This document shows, one piece after another, positions 41,090 through 54,160 of a stretch of DNA of 64,000 nucleotides; position 1 is the first letter of the stretch, and each line of letters opens with the position of its first letter. The DNA is from Viscum album (taxonomy: Eukaryota > Streptophyta > Magnoliopsida > Santalales > Viscaceae): NCBI GenBank assembly GCA_963277665.1, contig OY728165.1, positions 1,759,718,772 through 1,759,782,771 on the forward strand. Reading direction: 5' to 3'. The notes beneath the pieces are model-generated. The model was not told where the DNA came from, ran no database searches, and saw only the letters and a program-made list of their open reading frames with translations. The translations under genes were made by a program, and so were the position numbers.

Positions 41090-41824
41090 TAAATCCCACC
41101 ATTAGAATGCAAGGTCCTCGATCATATATGTCACTATCTTTACAGTGATCAATGATAGTGTGCATATTTAATCAGAGATACATTTCATCCTACTCACCAC
41201 ACCTTGACTTTTCCTAATTGAGCATCACCCTAGATGTTAAGTGGGTTCTGATTCATGAATTGGATGGTATAATCCACATGAATTCAGTCATTCTTCAAAT
41301 TACCAATATCAATAACATAAATAGATTCGAAAATAATATGAACTAACTCTCAGTTCACCCGTGGTTCAGGTGAAACCACATTGTCTGCATCTTATTCAGG
41401 TTGGTTTCAACAATGACTACTGGTGCAATTTTATAAACCAACAACAAACATTGTCAATCTCACTGTATATAAAATGATGGATTAGAATTTCAAATTATAT
41501 CACAATGAATATTACTAGAATTTTTTCCAAAAAATCAAAACTTTTCAATTTTCAAACATTATTGAAACCTACATCATTCTTTTTGAAAATAAAACAATTT
41601 TAAAAAAAACCATAATCATTTAATTTTTCAAAATCTTTTATATGAACAATAATATCATATTTTCTCAATATATCAACACTTTTTCACAACACTAATCACT
41701 CCTAAAAATAATGTATGCACTCTTATTAGGATGGAATCCATCTAAAATGCATGTCTTGATTGTTTCATTGGCTAAACCCGTGACAATGAGGATTCAAAAC
41801 CATAGAAGTGTTTCCAAACACTTG
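41090..41824 (-). other. leader and possible primer-binding site of Element 2
   Basis: This is the untranslated leader between the 5' LTR and gag; no protein motif was seen. Next to the LTR, on the + strand, GTGTTTCCAAACACTTG precedes TGTACC. Only TG..CCA fits the complement of the expected tRNA-Met primer site (CTCTGATACCA), so the site is uncertain. A 64-codon + frame at 41711-41905 is not credible as a gene. Confidence 0.45.
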
Positions 41825-44066
41825 TGTACCCAACACCCTGGTAACAAGAAGTCCATTTTAAACGAGTTATCCACGTCAAATTATTCTATAAATTTCACAT
41901 TCTGAAAATCAATCTACATTATATGATTCGAACATAAGGAATAGACAAGAAGAAATTTCAACTCCATGGACACGAATACTGATGACTACTTGTTAGGAAA
42001 GGACTAAACAACATGACATCATTTTTTATGACTCGTTAAATCCCGATTATTTGATAGCACAACGATTCATTACTCTCCCTTAAGTGACATTCCAAAGTTT
42101 CCTAAGGCTGGAAAAAAATGATGAATTATTCACAAAGAAATTGGGGGACGATTTAGCCTTTATTGTCTAGAAACAAGAACCCAACTAACCATCCATAAAC
42201 AGATCACTGTAGGATGAACGAAATAAATTAAGACATTTCAAATCATTCCATTTAAAACAACCAACCAAGGTATGGTATAATAGAACTAAAGAAACATCAA
42301 ATAATAAAATGGAAAGACAAAAAATAAACTCCATGACAACAACAAGACTCCATGATCCGCAATCTCTATGATCCAACATCACCATGTAGCCCCTAGTATG
42401 ACAATATAGTCCTAATGAAGTGTGATACGTTACAATTGCCCATGCCTCGAAAGGTAACATCTAAATGGGCACCAATGTTCCAAATATGGTGTAAGTATAA
42501 CTCTCATTAGGTTTTCCCAATTACTTATCTACTAATTCCACTACGATAGAACATTTAGAATATTATGTAGAATAGTTTATTTTAGGTAATATACCAAAAT
42601 ATTTTATATACAAATATAACAAGTTCAAAAACCAATTATAACCAGTTGAAAACAAAAGAAAATGAAACCAATTTCTTGAAAATTATTTTCTAGATAATAA
42701 CTAATTATGGATTATAATATTGTTTGATTTATATTTTGGCATACCCATTCTGTAGTTTACAACGCACCCACTCATGCATGCTTCATCTGAGAGTTTAATA
42801 CTTATATGGGATTTCTTTTCCAATTACCATGTGTCCTAATAACACATTCCCACGATCTAGGTTCACACAACTTATACCCCAATGGACACATACATTATTC
42901 ATTGTCACGTCTAACTAGAACTAACCCAACCCAATATATTTCAAAATATTTCAAATCACCAGAAAAATGGTTTCAATAAAACAACATTTTTATTGAAAAC
43001 CAAAGAAAAAACCCATTTCAGAGAACCCTTTTCATTTTAATAAAACATTCCATTTTATTAAAAACATTTTCTAAAAACAATTTTCCAAAATTATAGAAAA
43101 TTTCCATTTTAAAATCACTAATTTAAAATCAAGAACACACACAATTTATTTCAATGCACAATTTTCTAGATTTCCCCATTTTTCCAAACCATCACAATGA
43201 TGGGTTCCCAACGACTGCTAAACAACCAAATCAAAACCCATTAATCACAAGATATTCATTTTGAAATCATTCCCATCATTTCTATATAGTGGGGTCGAGA
43301 GGGAATCTATAAATATCTAATTTTTAGCAGAAACATGACAGCGGACGAATAATGCTTATAAAAATCATGAAATACTTCACAGAACCACATTAGATCTCTT
43401 ATCCTAGAATGCCCGAGAGAGAAAATACCATTATTTATCATCGAAGCTCATAGATATACTAATAAAGGTTGTATATTCGATATACCAAGAGGATAAGATA
43501 ATTGGATCAATGTATATCTAATATACCATTTAAGAATGATGAATAACAATCACATACATCAAGAATATGGATTCAAAACACCAAGGGAAGCCTTCAGGAT
43601 GACTCCGAATCTCATGAGAGAGGATATTATGCCCTCAAAGAAGATAAATCAAGAGTTATAGACACTTTGGAGAAATAAATTACCCAATTAGAGGAAATAA
43701 TATGTGAGATACATTTTTTTAGGCTCTAATTTAAACTATGCGCATTGTTTGTTCGCACAGTTAGAAAAACTGTGTGCTAACTATGTTTTAGCTACTGCCT
43801 AGATAGACACTCGAACAACCTCCTCACATGGGCTTCCAAACCATGAAAACACCATACCAAATCTCTCTACCTCACACCTTCCATTTTGCATGTTTTCTAA
43901 TAGGATGTCCCCACTATTGGGATAATGAATGGAAAACCAGTGTGCCTATACGTTAGCTCCCACAAGATACTGAAAGTTCACCAATCACACCCAACAATCC
44001 ACCTTATACTTTATATCCATATAAACCCAAATAATGGGTTACTTACAAAAAACTAGGGGTATTACA
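41825..44066 (-). repeat. Element 2 5' LTR
   Basis: Partner of 34585-36835. The minus-strand start TGTAATACCCCTAG at 44066 is typical of plant gypsy LTRs; the inner end is TGTACCCAACACC. The transcription start of the element would lie in this LTR, but I cannot assign a TATA box. Confidence 0.85.
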
Positions 44067-47000
44067 ATATTGAAACTTATTAAATGATCACCAATTTTAT
44101 TTTCTCATATGTTTTGATGTCTTCCAATATTTTTCTTTGAATATGTAAACTATTCTCCTTGAAATTAAAATTTTCAACATAGATTATATATATCTTGTCC
44201 AATATTTAATTAGTTATTTAAATTCCCAACATATAAGGGTATAGTATTTCTAGAATATAAATTAGAATTAATATTTTTTTTATTACTATCAAACTCTATA
44301 TTCCATTTTTCTATGATGTCCATTGGAAAATTCCCCTCAATGGGTAGAAAACCCAAAAGTGATATATCTATCACTTCTAGTAAAAGTGATAAACGATATA
44401 GAAGAAAATTGTTCTTCCTTATAAGGTAGTTTTTTCTATGATATATATGACTAAACCAAATATTAATAAAATTTATATTATCCATTATTATTAACAATTG
44501 GATTAATGGTGTGAATTTTTTCATTTTTTATAGTTGAAGTGAAAAAGATCAAGGTGTTCCTATAAGAAGTTTGGGGATGAATCTATGTAGTTTATTTTTA
44601 AAATTTTTCTTCCAAAATTAAAATATCCCCCCAATGAAATATTGAATTATGATCTACTTCAATATAAAAACTCAACCTCACTCACATGTGAAGAAAATGT
44701 GAAATATTGAACAAAAAATTTTTTTCATGGTAATGTTCCTTCTTAGAATGCCTACTCACTATCATGGATAGTTAGTCTCCCCATAAATGGAATCTATAAT
44801 ATAATAAAATGTGATAAAATATTAAATAGCGTTCATAAGATCTAAGTGATAATATATAAAGTCAAACCAGTTAGAGGTGTTTCGCACTACTAATACCAAT
44901 ATATGAACTAGAATGAGAGGGATCACTTCATTTGCCTAATTTCATTAAAAAAAGATAATGAGGGAAATCTTCCATGAAATTTATAAATATTAACTAATAT
45001 ATTTATCAGTTTATTTACTATATGATGTAGATATGATTGTTGTTTCAGAATAGTTGAGGGATTAACTGGATACTCTAGCTCAATGAGATGATGAAAATGA
45101 AATCATGTATTTGGGATTCAGTGGCACTGCATATTATCCCATTCAATATATAAATAAATTATTTTCAATATTTCCATATAACGTTTTTCCCTATATTCAA
45201 TGTATCCTTATATTCTGACACACATGTTGAACACAAAAATAAAAATACTCTTGAAAATATGTTTTAAACCAAAAATATAACTGAAACATCACCCAATTGA
45301 ATCATAGGGAATAATCTATTTATTTTCATCATTTATTTAGGCTCCCAAACATCCACCATGGTATCATAACATATAAAAATTTTAATTACTAAGTATTTCA
45401 AGAATAATTATAACTCTACTCTTATTCACTCTCAGATTCTTGAAAAATCGTAATCGGGAACCATCCCAATCATTGAGAACCAAAAACGAAAAAATCACAA
45501 TTAATTGAATATGTGAATTATATTAATACCCATATCATATTATATATTGAATCATAATAAACTCATATTCATATATTATTATAATGACAAGACATATCTT
45601 CATAGCTTAAATTAGCAGATTCAATAGCAAAAACATGATAAGACAACATAAATCACTAATAATTAGTTGGAATTGGTTATATGAAATCCGAACCACCACA
45701 GTATTGTCACAGATAAATACTAGAATGTTTTTTTATAATTCACGAATATGCATTATAATTGGAATTTTAATTTTTTGGTAAACACATATTGAAACTTCAA
45801 AAAGATTTGAACAGTTATAACCATTTTCAAAAAAATATATAAAGAATCATAATGAATAACATCTTATATGGGATGCCTTAATCCTTGAAGATCAATATTG
45901 TAATATTAATGTATTACTTATTTTGAAAATGTTATTTCTATACACTCTATATTTTCTTGGTTTCGAATACCCTAAAATTTAAGATGATTTTATAATAACC
46001 ATTTTAGAGGACATGAAATATTATATGAGGCAGTCAATTTAATATGATTAGCAAGACTAAGACCCTATTATTCAATTATATACACACTATATGAATTCAT
46101 ATACTCACTGAAAAATTAATAGGAATTTTCCTAAATGTCATATATTCTCATAATTCCAAACATAATGACTAATGTCATATGAAATGTATACTGTAAAATG
46201 AATTGTCAAGAGTCATAATTTCTATTGTAATGTGTTATTGGATTTCACTGAAAGTATTATTTTTATAGAAGCCATATTAAATTATTGACAACATTTTAGA
46301 TGACTATATTCACGTTTTTTAGTCTTAAAATTCATACAGCTTTTCAAATCACTATAAGAGACTATCAGACTTATCAATTTTCCTACTTCTGTATATTATA
46401 TTGATAAGGATTCCAACACCTCATAATCACATAAAAATACATCAATATTAATTCTATTAATATCAAATTCATTCTTCATAGATTCAAAAAATATATCAAC
46501 AACCTCTAATGATTCTCAACCATGATTGGAAGGAAATTAATACCATGAAATACTCTATGGGAAATTATATAATTATCACCTTATAAATAATCATAACAAG
46601 TGAATATTTTAACATCACAATAGATAAAAACATGGTTTATATATATATATACAACGTAGTTTTTGACTAAAGTTTTTCACACACATTATATTTATGTAAA
46701 ATATTATAAGAATTTTCCACTATGAATTAACACGGAAATGAATTGAGATATTTCTCTTAATGGTGAATAAATACAGAGTACCCTAAGGGTATGTTCTATA
46801 ATTAATGAGTCTCCATACCTAGATTTCCTATAGATAATCCCCTATATCTCTAATATTTATAAGATGAATCCTCTAAAGAGGTATAGATATGAGATTTGTA
46901 CCTTTAATAATATAGATCGTAAACTCAACCCTTGTATTAGGTTGAATCATTGATAAGGATAAAAAGAAAACCCTTAAACTAATCTAAAAAAAGAGAAATG

Positions 47001-50000
47001 TTATAGTTTCATATTCAGTTATATCATAGAATAATAATAAAAAATGAGCCCAAACATTAAATATCTACACATATTATGGTCTTTAATATCCTTTTAGTAA
47101 ATTACAGTATCTCAAATGTGTATAACAATCCCTATTAGAAGACATGAATGACACATATCGATGATGAAATTGATTCTTTCTCAACAGTGAGTTGTATAAT
47201 CCATCATAGAGAACATATAAAATATTACTATTTCTGAAATAGAAAATTTCCATAGATTAATATACAATGTAATCTTGATATCACATTTTATATATCCCAC
47301 TATTTCATCAGATTACAAACATTGGGTAATATATATAGACATCCTCACTAATAGATACTCCAAAATGAGTCCCAAATAACGATAAAAATAGTAAGATACT
47401 ATTAAATCTAGTTTACTCATATTAAAATAAAAAAATTACTAAATTAGATACCTATAAAATACAAAATTTAATTTCTAGTGATTGAATTATTTTATAAGTT
47501 TTAATTTTCTTGAGGGAGTGAATTAGGCATGAATGTTAACATATAACATGGCATCTAGATCTATAGAAGTCCTAAGGAGAACTATATAGTTGACAATGTT
47601 AACCATATGAATCATGACCCCATATGTACTTTCACAATCTTTAATAATACTAACATCTTCCCTTCCATAAATCATTTTATCATACTATTGATACCAATTT
47701 CATCACATTATCAAAGACACAATCCAACTGAGAAGAACTTTGATAAGAGAAAAATCAAATGTCATATATAAACTCATGAGTGACCCTACATTAGAAGGTT
47801 TGGAAAATTATTTTGATAATGACATAACATGAAACAATAATGACATGTCAATAGAGTCATTTCCATTTGTGAATAAAAATATCTTCATCATTAAATGGTT
47901 AGCATGTTTTTGATCAATAAAAATTCACCAAAATACTTATTTGAAATTCTTAAATATTTACTCCTAGAAAAAACTTGAAAACCATTATAATTATATATCA
48001 TATCCATATTCATGTCCGAATATGTAAAATTGTTATTTTTTACATCCTCTAGAAAAGAATCAATCCAAAAGATATTCACTGGGGAAACAATAGAGTGTGT
48101 CAACCCATCCACTAAATGGTCAACCCAAGTAGTCTCATCAACATCTAGTATAAGATAAAACCAAAAAAGATCTGTAATACATGTACAATAGTTTTTAAAG
48201 GATAATATAAACTTAACTAAATCCTTGAAAACCTATTCTATATCATCTCCTATTTTCTCAAGGATGAAATATATGATGAGACAATCATGGAATTCCTTCA
48301 TTGGTTATCCCACATACTAAACATACTGGACTTAGACATCTCACAAGAACATCATTGGTCCTTGATGAATATGCATATAAATCATCATTCACATATCATT
48401 AGGTCTACCATGAAGGACAAAAACTGTCTATATAGTCTTGAACCAACACAGAGTAGTATGATATCCACCCTCTCAAAAAATAGTTTCTAATGATAGAATA
48501 ATATTTCCTTAATTATATATGACATGGAAGAACCACTCTTAGGTATGTAGGTCCCAAATACTACATATAAAAAATTATACTTTCAATGAGATTCAAATTA
48601 ATAGAAGAATATGTTAAATTAGGGGCTCTAGGTTAGGATATTTTTGTGGGGTTCATAAATTCCCTCAAAGAACCTAGAAGGCGGTTATCATGGTTGCATG
48701 TCACAATAATTCCATATTCAAGATTCATACAAATCTTTTTATTATGGGTATTGGTATACCAAATATTATATATAATAACATGAATAATTCCCCACTATGT
48801 GATACACACCCTCACATATGTGGGTTACACATTACTTAAGAAAAACACTTAGCTTCCCACTATAAGTGCTGAGACCAGTTACATAATACATTTACATAAT
48901 AGACCATTATATGATAATAATAAAATAAAAAAATTTAAAAAAACAAATTTTATTAGTATACCACCAACAAGTCATCTATAAAACAACTATATAAATTCTT
49001 GTTTCCACTTAAAAAAATTAACTATATTTGGTAAAAAAATCCATATACGTTAAGAACACTTAAAGATTAATGGAAATATTATTTCCTAGTTATGATGAAT
49101 GAATTCATCTCTCTTTTCACCCAATGAAAATAGGAAAATAATAAATAGTAAATCACACATCATATTCTTAAAAAATAATGAAATCGTTATATAAAACGTG
49201 TAATTACAACAATTAAATACCAAGTAAGGGAGGATTTGTCTATATTTGTATTAGATACTCATAGGAATAGCCTCTATCTTATATTATGAACAAATCATAT
49301 AATTTTGGCTACCATTTGATAAATAATATTAATAGAAAAAAGTGTTTTATTCCATTTTGAATTGTTACTAACACCATTATCACCTATCATGATCAAATTT
49401 GGATTATACATTCCTCAAAAGAGCCCCTAAAAATTCTAGATATTTATAACTAGAGGAAAGGGACAATAATTGATCATATAGGTACAATAACCTATGTTAC
49501 ATATGTCCATAAATCACTATCAAATCAATATTAATAATACTCATCAAAACAATAATGAAAATATGTTGTAATTAATTAAATGTTCCTATAGTAAATTGAT
49601 AACACAACCCATGATATATCAATATAAACAATTGTAATTTTACATGAGTCTTTTAGAATTAAAAATGAGCACTCCTGGGTCAGTCACATACATAATTAAC
49701 AAAAATAAGTAAATGAGCCATAGTAACTAAAAAACTAGATGCAATACATAACCCAATATTTCATGTTAAATATTTACTGGAATCTACAAATACCTAATAC
49801 ACAACTAGGTCATTTCCAATACATGGATCATAAATCATGAAATTTTTATAGGTACCATAGTACCCATTTTGGATGTGAGTATAAACCAATAAGTTGTAAC
49901 TGACTATATCAAAAATTGGATATAATTTTTTTTATGAATGTGTAGTGTGATATTTTTGAAATTCATTAAGATAAAACAATACATATAATAAATGTCACAA

Positions 50001-53000
50001 CCATAGGTCATGAAAAAGAAAAATGAGAGTAACCATACCATCATTGGCTATAGGGGGTATCTTAACAAATAACAAGTAAGATATCCAGGTGAGAAGAATT
50101 AATTCCAATTCATAAGTTTAAAATCAACTAATAATCTCATCGAATTTCATTACAAATATTAATATCAACCTATCTGAACATGAAATTAAAATAATGCGTA
50201 GTATGTTATAATAATAAAGTTACATAATAAAGAATAATGTACTAGTGGAATTATTATCTAAGAAGGAATATCCTCCCATTAAAATAAAATCCAGAGGTTA
50301 TCATGTCCCCATTGTAACATCATGTGAGGGAATAATATCCATATCCACTAGCATAGTCCAAATATTGAAAAAATATCCCAATAACAAGTCCTTATCAAAT
50401 GAGTCGGTAGCATGTTACATATCATAAGTAACTAGGAATATATGATTATCACATTCATTTCTATGGACGTATCACTTAATGGGAAGTGCATCCATCTTCA
50501 ATAGGAAACAACATCCATAGGACCCCAAATGATACATAGAATATGGAAAATGGGCATTACATCTGATATCATATATAATAATAATAAGAAAATGATTTCT
50601 ATTTCCATAATAATCAATAAAATAAAAGATATCTTATCTCATTTTGCAGTAAATATCTAGTTTAATGTGCATGTTATCCCACACGTTAGAAAAACATTGA
50701 CCATAGTGGTATCTTATCTACCTTATAAATATAATATAACAATTTGGCATGGAATAAAATAAAATATCCAGAAAAAAGTATGGAATAATAAACCTATAAA
50801 TAAATATAAAATAATTAATTCTTATTATGAATAAAATAACATGCAACAAACATTATATTTTATCCTGGTCAATCCATACATGTTAATGTTATGAGTAAAT
50901 CTCATCCTAAGTTATATGTTACCATGATAGATACATGTTAGATAAAAAAGGAACATGAATCCCATATTCATGTCAAAGAATCCTATACTCTCTAATGAAA
51001 CTCAAAATATCAAAAGTTATCAAACATAAACATAATATATCTTAACCACACACATAATATACCAAATAGAGAATAAGGGGTACTATTCAAGGTCTTAAAT
51101 TACATATTTTGTTGTTGGTACATCCATCTTGGTCCCAATTTTATAATATTCAAAACATTAAATGAACAACATTTGGTTAAATTGAAATGAAATCATGTAA
51201 ATTAGCACAAGATCCCACTCATGAAACTTATAAAGTATACCATTTTCTAATGCTTTGAAATAATTTTTTTAAATTAATATAGTCTCAAGCACACATAGTT
51301 ATCAATATTGTTCATCACATAATGCATAAATACATGAATAAAACATCATAAAATTGTAAGGAACTCCATCTTTGACATACTAAATTCATTATCATTGAGA
51401 TTAATTAAATGAGTTATCCTTATTTTATGGTTTCCGAAAAATCATAAATAACTCATATATAAGGACATAATTAGTGAAAAATTATATAGTAGTGAATTAA
51501 TATGACATCTAATTGTAGAATAGTGTTATCCTTTCATTAGTATATCTATTAATAAATATCGTTCTTAAATCTAAGCGCAATTGTTATGGTAAAATCGCAT
51601 TTTGGAGGAAGATAACCAAGGGAGAGACCAAATTAGTTTTCATCTATATATAGGGGAGACGGGGAGGATCTTATTTAAAGAAATTTCTACATAATCATTT
51701 TAATTTAAATTAATATTGATCATGGAAGTTCAAGGGATTATTACCACATGGGTTATTGTTCAATGAAATTCCATGGTCTACGTTATAGAATAATCCTAAG
51801 TGATATGACTCAATGCATCTCTATACATTAGACATAATGAAATAGATCACCATTTTATAGGTCACAGTAGAATGTGATCATTTAAAATATGGAAAAAGCC
51901 TTTTTAGGTATTTATGTATACATTCCCCCATGTTATCAAATCGTATCCTCATTTGGGAAATTATTCCATATTCAATGATTGGGTTGCAGTATTTCTAGCC
52001 ACCTGATTTATATTTTCTTCTAATACCCCGGACCAAATGAATAAAACACACCATTAGGCCTCCATCGACATCTCTAAATAAAAAATTATTTTAAAAAAAA
52101 TATAATTAGGTAGAATAAATTTATAAATTAAATTTCATTTTTCCCGAATATAGAGATTAAGTTGTCATCAGGGAAATATGTGGAGATTTTTGATGGTTTA
52201 AATATGGTATTTTTTTAATATTTGTTTCGTTTCAGGGTACAATTTTTCTATATCAAATTGGATATCATATTAAGTGTTTTTGGATGATATTTTTAATGAT
52301 TTTGAGATGTTTTTTTGTTTGGGAAGGACTTATAGTTTTGATATAGCTTGTAAGAGTTACCAACTATAGTAAAAAATAGGACAAGGAACTAGGCACTCAG
52401 TGGAGTGTACTGGGTATATCATGTGTTGGGCATGGTGCTATGTGTGATGGGGGATATATCTAGTGTGAAATGTACTAGGAATTTTTTAAAATAGATAATT
52501 ATTTTCATCTATAAATTAAATCCTTAAATACATTCTATCATAAATTCAAATCCATTAGTATTCCTCTATCTGGGATCCACTATTGGATATCCACAGTCAC
52601 TATTTCTCATATTCATGGATTCCTATTGAAATTTAGTGATTTAATTAGTTATTAATTATAAAAAATAAATGTTAATAACACCCCTCTCTATTATTCCTTA
52701 AAATATTATGGTTGTCTACTAATCCCACTTCTCTAAATGGGTCATGTGGATTGAAATTTCATTAAATTCATGGTGAAAACCATTTTCATGCATTTTCTAT
52801 TCCTTTTTAGGATATTAATGTTCATGGTGAATTTGTCATAATGGTTTTCTTTTTTTCCCTTATGTTATTATTTTATTTTGGATTTCATGATTGGGGACAT
52901 TGACATAAGGTACATTGAGTCCGAATTAATTGGGGATTCCTATTGGTGAATGGAAAACCTAATTTTAGTTTTCTTCCACATATGGTATTTTACATTATAA

Positions 53001-53464
53001 TTCTAATATTAGTATAGGTGTTTTTAAATAAAGTTAAATTAATCATGGATGACTATGGATTTGATATTAGAAGTTGTTATGTTAGTTTTTTGTGTACCAC
53101 TAGACAATCAATACAGAAATGTTGATGGTAGGGTTTTTAGACCAATTTGAAATTACAAAGGATTTGAATTATAGTTTTTTTTTGCTGTTTTCATCATTTT
53201 AATAAATATAATACTCTATATTTTGTAATGCGTGAATTATTTTATCAATAATACTTTTATTAGTTATACAATTATTTTCATAAGGAAATGAACATTTCAA
53301 TTCTATGAAAAATTTCAATATATTTTTTCAAATATTTAAATTGAGGATATATAAAATAGTGATTGGGTGAGCCACTTTAGAAAAAAAACATGGAGGTCTT
53401 ATAATATATTGAAATTGATATCCCCCCTATTTTTATCAAGGATATAAATACATGATTTTCATTG
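44067..53464. other. AT-rich intergenic DNA with no recognised gene
   Basis: The longest frame of the whole window, 104 codons on the minus strand (44210-44524), begins 144 bases beyond the Element 2 LTR. Its product is hydrophobic and Ile/Asn-rich, with no domain I can name. A 91-codon frame at 42185-42460 lies inside the LTR and is chance. From about 45 to 51.9 kb the + strand has more C than G, like the two minus-strand elements, and 51.9-53.4 kb switches to G over C. That suggests buried elements, but no RT, RNase H, integrase, gag or transposase signature was readable. Confidence 0.55.
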
Positions 53465-54160
53465 GAATTATTTCTTCACCTGAAAGACAAAGGCCCTCCT
53501 TGAAAATGACAAGACAATTGTGAAACACCATTCCATAATCCAATAGGAAAAGGGACTGATAAAAGATTCATGTAGACAAATAAAACACATGGGAGGCCTT
53601 TGAATAAGGTACCTATATGCACACAAGCATCTCCAAAATATAATAAAATGTGTAAAGGTAAAATAAAATTGATTCATGAAAGGAATGAATAGATTAATAT
53701 TCCATAATAAGAGTATGAACACACTATAGGAATAAAAAAGGATCCCTATATAATAACACAGATCCTATAGAAGTATACAAACTATTAATAATTAGGGGAA
53801 ATATATCAAATTAAAATAATGGAACTAACCACAATATGTCTAGTTAGACTATTCTTTACATACACTTGATATACATACAAATCTATTGTTTGTAATATGA
53901 TCCTCAAATGACATGAAATGTATTAGATTATCCCATGTATAGGTGAATATAATGATAACTATTAGGTAAATATGAAATAAGAAATCATAATGCATCAATA
54001 GATTCTTCATCTGATCATCGTGAAGTTATGTAAATGGTGACACAAGAAAATATAAATAAGAACCCTAATATATTCAGGAGATACACCAATTCTCAGTGTA
54101 AGGCCAAAACCATATATCTAGACTAGGGTTCTACTCTATGATTCATGGTAACAATCCTCT
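53465..54160 (-). repeat. left copy of the Element 3 repeat (leader-like part plus 3' LTR)
   Basis: Matches 60930-61620 with small gaps. The LTR probably begins at 53811 (TTAAAATAA, against TGATACTCC in the better-kept copy) and continues right beyond 54160, where no partner is available because of the CACTA insertion. The 54.2-54.8 kb sequence reads smoothly on from it, so the LTR may exceed 1 kb. I could not find its right terminus. Confidence 0.6.

Larger units (their letters stand above)
34585..44066 (-). mobile_element. Element 2: full-length but dead Ty3/gypsy chromovirus, probably Tekay/Del-like
   Basis: Paired LTRs of 2251 bp (34585-36835) and 2242 bp (41825-44066) flank a 5.0 kb interior. 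Read on the minus strand, the order is LTR, leader, gag, protease, RT, RNase H, integrase with a GPY/F-type tail, chromodomain, polypurine tract, LTR. The LTR ends are inverted: TGTAATACCCC at the minus-strand start (44066) and GGTGTTACA at the minus-strand end (34585). Long LTRs plus a C-terminal chromodomain point to the Tekay/Del branch (inference). Every coding domain carries stops, and at least one frameshift is present. In a 54-base ungapped LTR sample about 11 positions differ, so it is old. Five-base flanks TGATT (left) and ATATT (right) match at only three positions. Confidence 0.9.

Noticed and set aside
34580..44071. Target-site duplication of Element 2
   Set aside because: TGATT and ATATT agree at only three of five positions, not enough to claim a duplication.
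47891..48490. Possible copia pol on the minus strand near 48 kb
   Set aside because: Translation gave a 73-codon frame and flanking text with no integrase, RT or RNase H motif of either superfamily.
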